Source: Pyrus communis
Taxonomy: Eukaryota > Streptophyta > Magnoliopsida > Rosales > Rosaceae
Assembly (NCBI RefSeq): GCF_963583255.1
Contig: NC_084815.1
Coordinates: 13,997,724 to 14,061,723, forward strand
Reading direction: 5' to 3'
DNA length: 64,000 bases
Part shown: positions 1 through 10,277 of the stretch, one piece after another
How positions within the stretch are numbered: position 1 is the first letter of the stretch
How the letters are laid out: every line of letters starts with the position of its first letter
The notes under the pieces: model-generated
The model's database searches: none
Seen by the model: only the letters and a program-made list of their open reading frames with translations
What the model was told of the DNA's origin: nothing
Made by a program: the position numbers and the translations under genes

Positions 1-735
1 GTATTTTGAGAGGCTTGGTTGAAGATGCATTCTTGGCAAGGAAGAAGAGTTAGAAATTTTTGCAGGTTTGCCTTGCATGGAAAACATAGGTCAACATATA
101 TAAGAATTTCATAATAGATAGAGGTGTTGTTGGGACTTTGTCATCCACGCTTGTCGGTAACAGTGATGTAATTCACGCGTTTAAACTTTGTCAGAGATAT
201 TTTGATAGAGTTGTTCTTGATATCTGAAAAGCTGAGATTGGGTTTGATAATGCCAACGAACTTTATCCACGAAAAACCAGGCTTTTGAAATTCAGAGAGG
301 GGTGTCCCTTCGATTTTTAAACAAGTGGTCGTGTTGCTAAGAACCTCTTCACTCCCAAAGATGAAAAAAATACTTTAAAAAAGATCTGATGAATTGGTTG
401 TTCAAGACTCTTTGGCTTTTGGTGTTAATGTATCCAACTTGGGGCAATGTCTACTTGCTCGAACTCACCAAGTTGAATCATCAATAGCCGAGGTGGCAAA
501 CCTTAAACAAGAGATTAGAGGACTCAATCATGAGAATAGAGAGTTGTACAAACTTGTAAATAACTACTCGATCAAAATGAAAAGAATGCTCGACTAGCTG
601 CAAGAATCCAAAAGTCGAATTCAAAGTAACCACCAAAAGTCTGTGGTTCTATTATAAAAGCCCCTGGTGCCTCCTCCTTCTAGAATTTTACCAAGTATTG
701 AGGCTTCACATGATCAATCTCTGTGAAAGCCCCTC
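1..735 (+). pseudogene. Decayed copy of a coiled-coil retroelement passenger gene
   Basis: This stretch is a diverged relative of the passenger gene at 15.2-16.5 kb. The first 300 bases resemble 15190-15430 (an EYFERL-type peptide, then the CATATATA leader region). From about 331 the encoded peptide reads RNLFTPKDE, matching RNLLTPKDS in the other copy. Positions 394-597 encode VSNLGQCLLARTHQVESS, followed by NLKQEIRGLNHENREL, a leucine-rich coiled coil. A frameshift lies near 385 and a TAG stop at 595-597 falls where the other copy reads KLDELQES. Function is unknown; by analogy it was cargo of an LTR element. Only a remnant, cut by the window start. Confidence 0.6.
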
Positions 736-740
736 ATTTT

Positions 741-1199
741 TTTTTATTTTTGTAGTTGTAACTCATGTTTATGCACGTGTGTGTATATAAAAGTTCCATC
801 TCTTTTGGTTTTATACATGCATGAAACTTTTGGTTCAACTTGTTGGATATAGGGAACTATGAAAACTTTTGGTTCCACTAATATGAGCCAATGAGCTTTT
901 AAGCAAAGATATTTCCTAATATCATATGCTTCCACATGAATTCTCGGGCGTCATGATTTCATGAAAGTATTTCTCGCCAAAGATATCGATGGTAACCAAA
1001 TTGAGTTTTGCTGAGTTCACAATTTTCTTATTCCCAAAAAGGAACAAAATGAGGTATGACAAAACTTGTGATAATTAATTTCATTCCATATAAACATATG
1101 TCCACTCAAATTGTCAAAACTTCAAGTTCTTAACATTATTCATATGTTGAACTTCAAATCAAAACATTATACATATGTACTCGAATTTTATTCTTGATA
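741..1199. other. Non-coding DNA, no gene seen
   Basis: AT-rich sequence with short repeated phrases of the kind 'aacttttggttc'. No conserved protein-coding frame or RNA gene was recognised. It may belong to the same decayed retroelement as the passenger relic to its left. Confidence 0.4.
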
Positions 1200-1530
1200 T
1201 CCAAATTATTAGAACCTTTAGGTACATATTTTTGAAATTCATGCCCATACTCATGGATTAAAGAACTTATGGTCCTCATTTACATGGATTAAGGAACTTA
1301 TGGCCCTTATCTATTAGTATGTGGACTGAGGCACTTATGGCCATCTCTTTAATTTAGTTGAGGAAACGATGCTCTCTTAATTGATTAAAAAATTTTAGGT
1401 TTTAATTTTAATCAAGGAACTTTGGGTTCGATCTTTTTACATGATGGAACTTCAGGTTCAATCATTTTATATAATGAGGATCAAGGAACTTTATGTTCTA
1501 ATTTGATCAAGGTATTTCAGGTCGTGGTAT
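1200..1530. repeat. Degenerate short tandem array (GGAACTT phrases)
   Basis: Variants of 'aaggaacttatggtcctc' recur about every 30-45 bases: near 1260, 1291, 1330, 1418, 1442, 1484 and 1502. The copies are strongly diverged, so this looks like an old array, perhaps from an LTR. No coding potential was seen. Confidence 0.45.
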
Positions 1531-3157
1531 ATACTCATCATAACAAAATGTAGTACAATAAATAAATTAAAAGAGAGAGCAGTAGTTCCTACTAGTATAA
1601 ATAAAGTGATTTTAAATAAGTAAAGATTGTGACAAGGGTTTTAGTTTAGCACCATTCACATAAATATCAAAACTTAGAGATAATGATTGTTATTATAAGA
1701 AGGGCAATAGTCCCATGCCATTCGTCGCACCAATCACATTAATAACCAAAATAATAATAACAAAAAAGAAAAAGCAAATATTAACTTACTATACTCCCTT
1801 TCTCCTTTCTAACAGTGGTCATGTATCAAGGGTAGTGCTTTAGAATTTTGGGCAGATCAAACCGTTGAATCTGATCCAAATTATGGTATGGTATGGATAA
1901 CAGGGTAATACACAACTTCAATCAAGAAAGCATTTGCATCCGAGGTTAGGAATTTAGAGTTTAAAAGCCATTAACATGGCTGTCAGTTTTTCTACGGATT
2001 TCGAATCTGTGGTAGTATTTCTAAGATATGGATTGAATTAACCATTAGATTTTTCTGGGATTTTCAAATGTTATGGGAAAGAGGATAAGGAACAACTTTT
2101 ATAATTAAAAAATGTATGTTTGAGTAAAGCAAGTTGGAGTTTCAAAGCTCCTAACACGACTGTTGGTTTTTCTACAATTTTCACATTTGTACCTTTATTG
2201 CTTCTGCAAATAATGATATACAGTTATGCAACAAGATATATACTTGTTTTATATTTTTTAAAAAAAAAAGTCGTACAAAGGTATGTGGATAAAATAAAAG
2301 GATTTTTTATCTGTGAGAGTCCAGATTATAGAGGTGAGAGGTGAGTAGTGCTTCACCGGATTTATGGCGTTGTGCTTTCCATTGATATGAGAGCTAATAA
2401 TGTGTTGTGAAATTGAGGTATGCATGTGTAAGGGAATAAAGTAAATAAGAAGCAATATTTATGAGGTTCGACAAGTGTACCTATGTCCTTTGAGCAGCAG
2501 TAGTACTTTGTTTCATTATCTGAAATAATAAGAGTATAAAATAATTGACACTATTTTTTCTTTTCTCTCTAGCCTTGCTCTCTGGTATTTTCTTCTGCAT
2601 CTCTCTTCTTTTTTTCATTTCTTTCTATCTCTTCTTTCTTTTCTCTCTTCCTTTCTTCTGTATGTTTCTCACCTCTCTTCTTTTCTTTATTCTTCAATAT
2701 TTTATAGGCAAAAGACAAAAATCACGACCTAACAAACTTATCATATGGGTTATTTTTAATACATTAATGGAAACCAAAGTCATCAAATGAATAGTAAACT
2801 TTAATTATCTTTCAAATTCTTTGTTTATACTGCTTTTTCAGTGAGCATGCACACAACTTTTATAACAAATACCATTTCTTTTTTCTTTTTCGTTTTATAG
2901 AAGAAGAGTGGAGAGAGCTATAGAAAGGGAGTGGCCTAAAACGGTATACATTTCGGTTTGATTTATTTCGATGCGGATACTGTCCCAGAACCCGAGCTCA
3001 ATAGAACATCTCATTTTTGGGGTGGTTCCTTCCTAAAACTTGGGCCAGAGGGTTTGTGTCCATTAGGGTCGAAACGGGTTTCATTTAGTTGAAATTTGGT
3101 CATAGTTGTGCTTGAAGGATTATGGATATTGCTTGACTTCTTCTTTAAATGTGAAAT
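1531..3157. other. Non-coding DNA with pyrimidine-rich patches
   Basis: No supported gene. The block at 2545-2700 is T/C-rich and yields only a low-complexity hydrophobic reading frame (F, L, S), which I do not accept as coding. The 2340-2530 section, with 'atttatgaggttcgacaag', resembles LTR-derived sequence, but no paired copy is present in the window. Confidence 0.4.
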
Positions 3158-3335
3158 TTTTTTTTTAACAAACGATATTATTTACACTAAAGGATTAGGG
3201 GAGTGGGTTAAGTCTCACATTGGACTAATTATAATAATGTGGTTCAAATTTGCATTTGGTGAGAATCCAACTTAAGACATCTCACTTACAAAGAAGGGGA
3301 AATATCACTAGATCGTAGTGCTAAGTGGGTAAATG
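3158..3335. repeat. Short dispersed repeat (MITE or SINE-like)
   Basis: Starts with a T-run and 'aacaaacgatattatttaca', passes through 'gagtgggttaagtctcaca' and 'gaatccaacttaagacatct', and ends at 'gtagtgctaagtggg'. A second, more diverged partial copy lies at about 3525-3660, with the same order of landmarks (acgatat, ttacatta, ctctcacttacaaa, atactaagtg). Two ordered copies this close support a dispersed repeat; the class is unproven. Confidence 0.5.
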
Positions 3336-3524
3336 TTGTAGTTTTAAGTTCCTACCGATAGTCATTGTTTGATATATATGCAAAAATAATTTATCAAATA
3401 TAAGAAAGAAAAATTACTGCATACAATTCAATTTGTGATTGGCAGAAATTAATGTAGAACTTTACATTTTTGAAGGAAAGAGCCAAGTGTTGTCCAAGTA
3501 TTGTTACTAATCTTTTCTTTTCTT

Positions 3525-3660
3525 TCACATAACGATATATTTACATTAAAGTTTTGAAATAAATTGTGTCGAACTCGTCATTTACGAGATTTAAATTTAA
3601 GGTCTCTCACTTACAAATGAAGAAAAATACAACAAAAACATAATACTAAGTGTTATCCTA
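3525..3660. repeat. Second, diverged copy of the 3.2 kb dispersed repeat
   Basis: Shares ordered landmarks with 3158-3335: 'acgatatatttacattaaag', 'ggtctctcacttacaaatga' and 'atactaagtg'. The middle section is shortened. Confidence 0.4.
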
Positions 3661-5150
3661 GTATAATTACCCAATCTTGACCTCTTGGTTAACCTTCCCT
3701 AAAGATCTTTTGATTCTTCTTTTGTTCCCAAGTGTTCGATTACGTAAAGCTGAGATGCTTCTTCTCAATCGGATGCATGCGTTGCTAATTCTCAATCGGA
3801 AGCAGTCAAAGGTCCCCCCACTCCCACAGCCTTGTGAATTTTTTTTCCCCTCGACCCTTACTTGGGGATTTTTTTTTTTGGGCAACTACAGAAATGCTCA
3901 CTTTTGAAATTTGGTTGCATAAATGATCAAATATCGTTATGTCATTATTATGTGGCCATTATATCATTGATATATGATTAATATGTCGTCGTTCATCTCT
4001 GCTACCAAATCTCGTATCATTCCTGCTAATTGTCTATTATTATTTTTAGATAACATGATACCTGTTCACTTTTTGGCTACCTTAGCACGTGATTTTCTTT
4101 ATTTTCATGTTTTCACTTTCATTTTTTATTTTTCATCTTTTACCTGATACATGAATAGATGTCTTTTTACATCTATTCTCTCTAACACAGTCATTAGTGT
4201 GCATACATGGATTTAATCAAATTGATTTGATCAGTAGTGTGTTCAACCATATCATCTGAACCCAATTTTGAATTCCTCTTCACGTCATTTGGATAAGTAT
4301 AATATGATTATCGTGTTGTTTGTAAAATAACAACGCACACACAATCACTAGAGAAGTAGATAGAGACATTTGACAAACAACAGACACACACAATCACTAG
4401 AGAGACAGAGAGAGATTTGAGGTGTTTCCAAGGAAGCAAATGGGCCGGGGATCTCTTTAATGATGCCCTTGCTTGTAACTTGTAAGAGGTGGTGTTCCTC
4501 ATCTTTTCCAATTTTTCATATGTTTTTGTGGATACCACCTTCACATTGGCACCTTCTGTTGTCTCTCATGTGTGCACATTGTCCCATCATTTCCTATCTC
4601 CTTTGATGGGATTCAGCCTAGTCCTTGTCCAGCCAAATTTTTTACAATTATGGCAATAAGATATTTTGAATATAAAGATAAAGTAAATGAAATAAAAAAG
4701 ATTAACTTGTCTTTATATGAATCTTTTTGTCGTCACAAGCTAACTAATGGCTAATCACACACACTGTGAGCCTTTTATATAATGTCACCTGATACAAAGA
4801 TAAAGTGAACTCACATGACTGAAAGAGATATGGAAGAAGCTAGTTTTTCTTGTTACATATGTAGGGATTATTAGTTATCTTAATGATGGTTTAAATTAAT
4901 ATCAATATATCATGTAGATACTCTGTTAACTAGATTGATTAGTTTATCAATTTTCTGAAAGGTTTAAGCTGTTTGAATGTGAGATTAGCTGATTTTATAT
5001 GTGCTTTAAGAGAGAATAATGTGTCCTTGATGAATATGTTACCTCTATAGTAATTACCTTAAGAAATGATAAATACGAACCTTTGAGGTTCGAAAAGTTT
5101 AATGATTGTAGTCTTGGGATCATTAATATCTTATGTACCTTCGACATATA
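3661..5150. other. Non-coding DNA, no gene seen
   Basis: Open frames here are short and without recognisable domains. A near-duplicated phrase 'cacacacaatcactagagag' occurs at about 4330 and 4387. Nothing else could be assigned. Confidence 0.4.
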
Positions 5151-5366
5151 TACAAAGGACAAGGATTGTCTGCCCATTCACTTTCAGTGCCTTCCTGTTT
5201 GTGTGATCACGGTTAAGCCACGTATTTTATATTACTATTCATTTTTGTCTTATTATCTCTATAAAAAAAAACAATATAAAATATTGATGTGGCTTAACCG
5301 TGACTACACAAAACAGAAGGGCACCAGAAGTGGGATGGCAGACAATCCTTGTGCTATGTACAAAGG
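5151..5366. mobile_element. Hairpin MITE with long inverted arms
   Basis: Arms at 5159-5233 and 5273-5352 are inverted copies. The left begins ACAAGGATTGTCTGCC and runs through 'cacggttaagccacg' to 'ttttatatt'. The right reads 'aatataaaat', 'gtggcttaaccgtga', then GGCAGACAATCCTTGT. The loop is about 40 bases. The 8-mer TACAAAGG occurs at 5151-5158 and 5359-5366, which could be a target duplication of hAT size, but six extra bases separate the right arm from the right copy. No coding capacity. Confidence 0.7.
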
Positions 5367-5384
5367 CTGGTGAATTAGGTCTAC

Positions 5385-5600
5385 CTTAACTATAAGAGCA
5401 ACTCCAGCGTTGGAGCCCTCCCCCCTGGCAGTACACTATTCAATCCACCTAATGAACAGTAACTGCCCTTAATGAACAGTAAGTAGCTCTGGTAATAGAA
5501 TTTGCATCTCCACCGTTACACTTCAATAGCCCTGATAATAGGCAATAAAATATTAGTATTTTTTTTATTTATAAAATAATACAAAATAATTTTAATTGTA
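5385..5600. repeat. Possible MITE end (GAGCAACTCCAGC)
   Basis: 'taagagcaactccagcgttg' at about 5394 resembles the termini of common plant MITEs, and 'aatgaacagtaa' is repeated at 5452-5480. No matching inverted end was found, so this is either one end of a broken element or chance. Confidence 0.25.
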
Positions 5601-6275
5601 ATATCGGATAAGATTTTTAATCGTTCTCGTTGCGCCACGTGTCATTATCCCCAAAGTTGATGTGATGTGTCTTGTCATTATACTTTTGCTTGAACTCAAA
5701 ATTCAGCGGGAAGTAAAAAAGAAATTAAAAGAGAGAACATATAAGGCTCATTTGGTTCCTAGATTGGTTTGGATTGAAGTTTATAACTCATAAGATTTAA
5801 GATATTTTGAATTAAACAATGAAGGTGGATATGAATTTTTTTTCCATTTTGTTTATAGAGATTAGAGGGGGATTATAAGTACAAGGTGTTAATTCATCTT
5901 AAGTATCATATGCTGTGGGAATCGAAAGGAATAACATTTTTTTTGTAAGTAATCTGTTTATTCTACTTTTAACTTGAATAAAATTTCTTCACTTGTTCCT
6001 TGAACATGCCTCAAACCTTGAGACTCATCCAATCTAGTTTAATCTTAAACACCGAACGAGTCCATAGTGATGGCTAACGCAGATTATGATGTATACGTTT
6101 CATTAGACGATGCAACTAGGCAACCTAAATGAATAATACTAGATTGGAAATTTGCCTTATTAATAAAAGTTTTCCACTTAGTATTTAATTAATTTGGTGG
6201 ACATAAACGCAATTGAATAAGATGTGTGAACCTATATTGCAAGGCATTAAACCTCATATATATATAGTTAGGAAT
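5600..6275. other. Non-coding DNA, no gene seen
   Basis: AT-rich DNA with no supported reading frame, RNA gene or repeat pair. Confidence 0.35.
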
Positions 6276-6388
6276 TGTTATTGACACTCCAAAAATCTCA
6301 TTCTACACTCCAAACTTTCTATATATATTTGGGAAGAAAAATACACTTGTAAGTAGTGTAGAATGAAATTTTTAAAGTGCCAATAACA
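6276..6388. mobile_element. Small hairpin MITE
   Basis: Left arm 6276-6308 (TGTTATTGACACTCC, then ATTCTACAC) is an inverted copy of the right arm 6356-6388 (GTGTAGAAT, then GTGCCAATAACA), with a few mismatches over 33 bases. The loop is about 47 bases. Length and shape fit a small non-autonomous DNA element. No clear target duplication. Confidence 0.65.
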
Positions 6389-8929
6389 CTTTCATATGTA
6401 ATTATTGTGCATAATCAAACTTTAAAGGGAGGATCGATCTCAACCAACAAAGTGGATTAAGGGTCCCTCTCATAAATAATTAGTTGGAAACGGTTCTGAA
6501 GGGACCATCTACCAAGTCATGAGTACCATCTCCATTATCCTAAAGCATCAACTCATATCTTTATGGTTCTTCTCACCTTTCTACTTTTCTGCGGATAGAG
6601 GACGTTCTCCAAATTGTTAATTCTTGGCTTACCATCCAATTAAGCAGTCTTCTTTGTCAGAAATTTTCTGGAAATTTCTTAATTAATAGAGCTTTGGAAC
6701 CTCATTATGATTACATAACATCTCTGGGTGAGGTAATGGCAAAAGATGCATTTGTAAGTACGTAGTAACGAACTGGCGATTCTCACACTTCCATTTTATT
6801 CATTTGCAACTTTTTCCACTTTCATTTGCAAACCAACAAAATAAAGTGTCAAAATATAGTGTCAAACAATATACTCAACTAAAATTGTACAAACGTTGGG
6901 GGTAAGTAAATTGAATGCATTTCACAGGAATTTGCATATATAGACATCAAGGGATCAAACTTATTAATATATGTGGCGCCATACGTGTGGAAGTGAGACA
7001 CTTAAACATGAAGAACAATAATGGATGTCAGTGTGATGAAAGTTCAAATTTGATATAAATGTTCTCTTGGTCATTGAGCAAGGAATGTGTGCTTATTCAC
7101 ATTTTAATTTGAATCAAGAGTGATGAATAAATAAGTGTGTTTTTAATGATTTAATTTTAACCTTTGATATTAAATTCAAAATTGAGTGACCACGAATTTA
7201 GATGACCAAAACAACGAAACTCTTAATTTGATGCAAGTTAGCTAGCCGGCAGAGAAGTGGCGCATTACATACATGGCCGGTGGCCCTTTGCATTCAAGTA
7301 AATGGACCCCTGTTCTGTTCTCGCACTTGTCACTTGGAATATGAATTCTGTAAGCTTGAATGATGCAAATACAGTTGGCCACACACTAACTTATTAGGTT
7401 AAATACACATGAAGTTGTTTGTCAGAAGACACAAGTATGCTTTTGGGGGTCCTATCGTAACATGTGGTCTCTACTTTCAGTTTTATTTCATTTTTGTGTG
7501 TGTGGCTTTTTATCTATTCGTTTTCTTTTTGGTTCAGATGTGGTCTATGTTTTCGTGTGGAGCAAGACATTGTAGCAGAAGTTTTCCTCCACTCTTTTTC
7601 CCACCTCACTTTAAACTTGTATTTCATGCACTCAAAAATCGAGGGGTACTACACATATAGAATCACACTTTAAACTGTTGAATCACAAAGTATGATTAAT
7701 GCGAAACTTTATACATTGAGATTTTATATACTTTAACACATTTCTTATAAAAGTAAATGTTTTTAACCACTTGAACTATAAATCTTTTGTAGAAGTGACT
7801 TACAATTAAAATAATGATGTGAAACTTTTGTCATTAATATTAAAACTTTTACTAATGTCAGTCGTTTACGAGATGAACAGTTATAGCTTAACACTTATGT
7901 TCGAACTACACTCGATCCGAAATCGGTTGCCAATTAGTGAATATCGTCAAAATTTTATTAAAATTTATCTAAATTGGTCCAAAATTTAATTAACTTAGAT
8001 GGAAGGCTTAATTCGCTAAATTGTTGGATATTTTCAACATCTTTCTCTATATATAATATATACATATATATGAATCGACAAAACCAGAAGGACCACACAG
8101 CCACCAGATGGGAGCCAGACACAAAAGATGTACATGCATGGGGTTGGGTATAGGGACCCATCCAAGGGCAGTTAGGTTAACAGCTAAAGTTATAGAGAAA
8201 AAGGTGATAATATATTAATATATATGTTTAAAGTATAAATTATAATTCAGAACCCAGGAATTAGACAGCGCCATACCAGTTGTAAATTACACTGTACACA
8301 CGTAGTTGGAGGAATTGAGGTGGTGAGTCTGGTGGTGCCTGCAGACGCACGTTTTAGAGCTGTGGTGGAGTCAGTAGAGATAACTTATTGACTACTGTGG
8401 TGAAGCTAGCTCACCTCTCACGCCCTAACGGAAGATAACAGAAGAGAGATGAGGCAGCTTTAAAGCAAAGAAAATAGCTAGGGACAGCAACCGCCCCTAT
8501 CCTCCTCCCATTTACAAGCTTTCACCACCTTTCTCCTCCACGTACCACCAACACCACCTTAAAAACTGTACCAGCAGCATTCCATTGTTCCAACCCACAC
8601 CTCTACCTTATTAACCTTCTTTTATCTTTCAATATACCCTTCCCTCTTATTTGTTAATGAATTACAAATTTGTAATAAATACTGATACAAAAAGTATATA
8701 TTTTTATAGATATATTAATATGAACTATTTCTGCCACATTTTATAGCAAAAATTGAGATTAACTACCACATGCAAAAAGTTGTTTTGATATCAAATAATC
8801 AAACCCTTTCGTTACGAACAAAGGCATCGAAAATTTAGTATTTAAAATTTTTGTAACTTAATTACTTAGTACTACAGTTTAGTTTTGCTGCAAAATTAAC
8901 TTTGAGAGAGGCTGAGAGAAAGAGGACCA
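6389..8929. other. Non-coding DNA; possible unique-sequence segment
   Basis: No coding region could be supported. The stretch 8270-8640 is less AT-rich, with CACC-rich and pyrimidine-rich phrases ('ctcctccacgtaccaccaac'), and looks less repeat-like than its surroundings. It could be promoter or leader DNA of a lost gene, but no frame follows. A TA-rich run lies at 8048-8075. Confidence 0.35.
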
Positions 8930-9540
8930 CGAAGAGACAGAGAAGGGCTCAAGTGTATGAGCATTGTATTTCACCCTCTGTCCCTGGATCTTTATTCATA
9001 CTAATCATGATAAACTTTCTTACCTTACAAGTAACAGAAAGCCTATGAGAATTTTATCTTCAAATCTTATTGAGATTCTACTTTAAGTTTACACAATAAC
9101 ATTCATAATAAACACGCTAATTACAACACTTCCCACTTAAGTGTGTATAACTTAAGAAGTAGTCGCATCAGGTCTTCATTATTAGGATGGTGGTTGTTGT
9201 CGTGAGTTCTCAGCAGGTACAATAGTTGCTAACACAAATCTCATAGTAGGGGTACATATCAAAAGAAAATATCACAAAACCTAGCTACAGTAGTCCAGTA
9301 GTCTGAGGGAAAAAGTGAGTTAATGCAAGATGTCGATGTTTCACATCTTCAAGATGATAATCCATACACAAGAGTATAACCAACCCAGAGTAAGTGCCTC
9401 CTCAAAACCTCGTTAGGTTAGCAAAATCCCAATAAGAAAAATTGCTCTTAATTGTAGGAAAAAACTACATTAAGGTCATGAGAGTATACTTCAGGATACT
9501 CCCTCTTAGTTCGACAAAACTATTCAAGAGAACTACCAGT
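8930..9540 (-). mobile_element. 3' end and probable LTR of a Ty1/copia element
   Basis: This lies directly downstream, on the minus strand, of the copia RNase H remnant. It contains reading-frame debris typical of the 3' end of such elements, such as WDFANLTRF and LEDVKHRHLALTHF. A paired LTR is not present, so its borders are uncertain. Confidence 0.45.
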
Positions 9541-10075
9541 GATGCAAATCTGAAAGTTAACGCAATCCAATTCCTTGAACAAACTTTTGAAAGGTAGACT
9601 TTGGCAATGACTTCTTGAAGAGGTAGGCAAAATTGTCTTGTGCTCGGATTTTCTTGACTTTAATTCGATCGTCTGATGCTCTTATTGCTGATGTGAAGAA
9701 AAAATTCGAGGCAATATGCTTGGTTTCTCACCATTGATGTACCCATTCTTAATTTAACTAGTCGATACATGCAGTGTTGTCTTCATGAATTGTTTTTGGA
9801 ACATCCACGTTGGAAGAATAACCACATAAAGTTCTAATGTGATCAATCACACCCCTCAACCAGAAACATTCTTGCGATGCTTCGTGTAGGGCTTGAATCT
9901 TAGCATGATTTGATGACGTAGCAACAAACTCTTATTTGGTTGATCTCCAAGATATTGCAGTATCTCCAACGGTAAAGACATAACATGTTTGAGAAAATAA
10001 ATAACCAACGTCAGCAAAACCAACAAGGCCAACATCAAATGGAAGATCAGGGGATTAGATCCACTCGGCAATGTG
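9541..10075 (-). pseudogene. Ty1/copia RNase H C-terminal remnant
   Basis: Read on the minus strand, the fragments match the end of a copia polyprotein: CYVFTVGDTAISW, FVATSSNHAKIQALHEASQE, then WLRGVIDHI, VPKTIHEDNTACI, TKHIASNFFFT, and near the end STFQKFVQGIGLR. In the intact family this domain degrades the RNA strand during reverse transcription. Stops and frameshifts break it. Only the last part of the polyprotein survives; upstream it is cut at about 10129, where element A sequence begins. Family assignment is firm; the subfamily is not resolved. Confidence 0.75.
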
Positions 10076-10254
10076 TAAGGATAGAATAAAAACAGTTCTA
10101 AATAAGCCCTAACACACTAAATAAGCCCTGAATCGGATGAGAACTCCGAGTCATAAACTAGTACCTAGAACAAGAAACAAAATAACATAAGAATCTGGAA
10201 TAAAATAAAAACAAACGAAAATAAAACAATCCAAGGGATTAGCAAATTTTCTAA

Positions 10255-10272
10255 TCCCCGGCAACGGCGCCA
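10255..10272 (-). promoter_or_regulatory. Primer binding site (tRNA-Asp), outer copy
   Basis: Minus-strand TGGCGCCGTTGCCGGGGA is complementary to the 3' end of plant tRNA-Asp. It lies just outside the left LTR, where an ordinary element would have host DNA. Confidence 0.8.
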
Positions 10273-10277
10273 AAATT

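Noticed and set aside
2545..2790. Open frame rich in Phe, Leu and Ser (81 codons)
   Set aside because: It is the translation of a T/C-rich low-complexity stretch; no domain, no promoter context, no homologue recognised.
3667..3907. Overlapping open frames on both strands
   Set aside because: Antiparallel frames of similar length without conserved motifs; composition follows the local T-runs.
7409..7673. Two overlapping hydrophobic frames that could be membrane proteins
   Set aside because: Hydrophobicity comes from T-rich DNA; the two frames overlap in different phases and neither shows a family motif.
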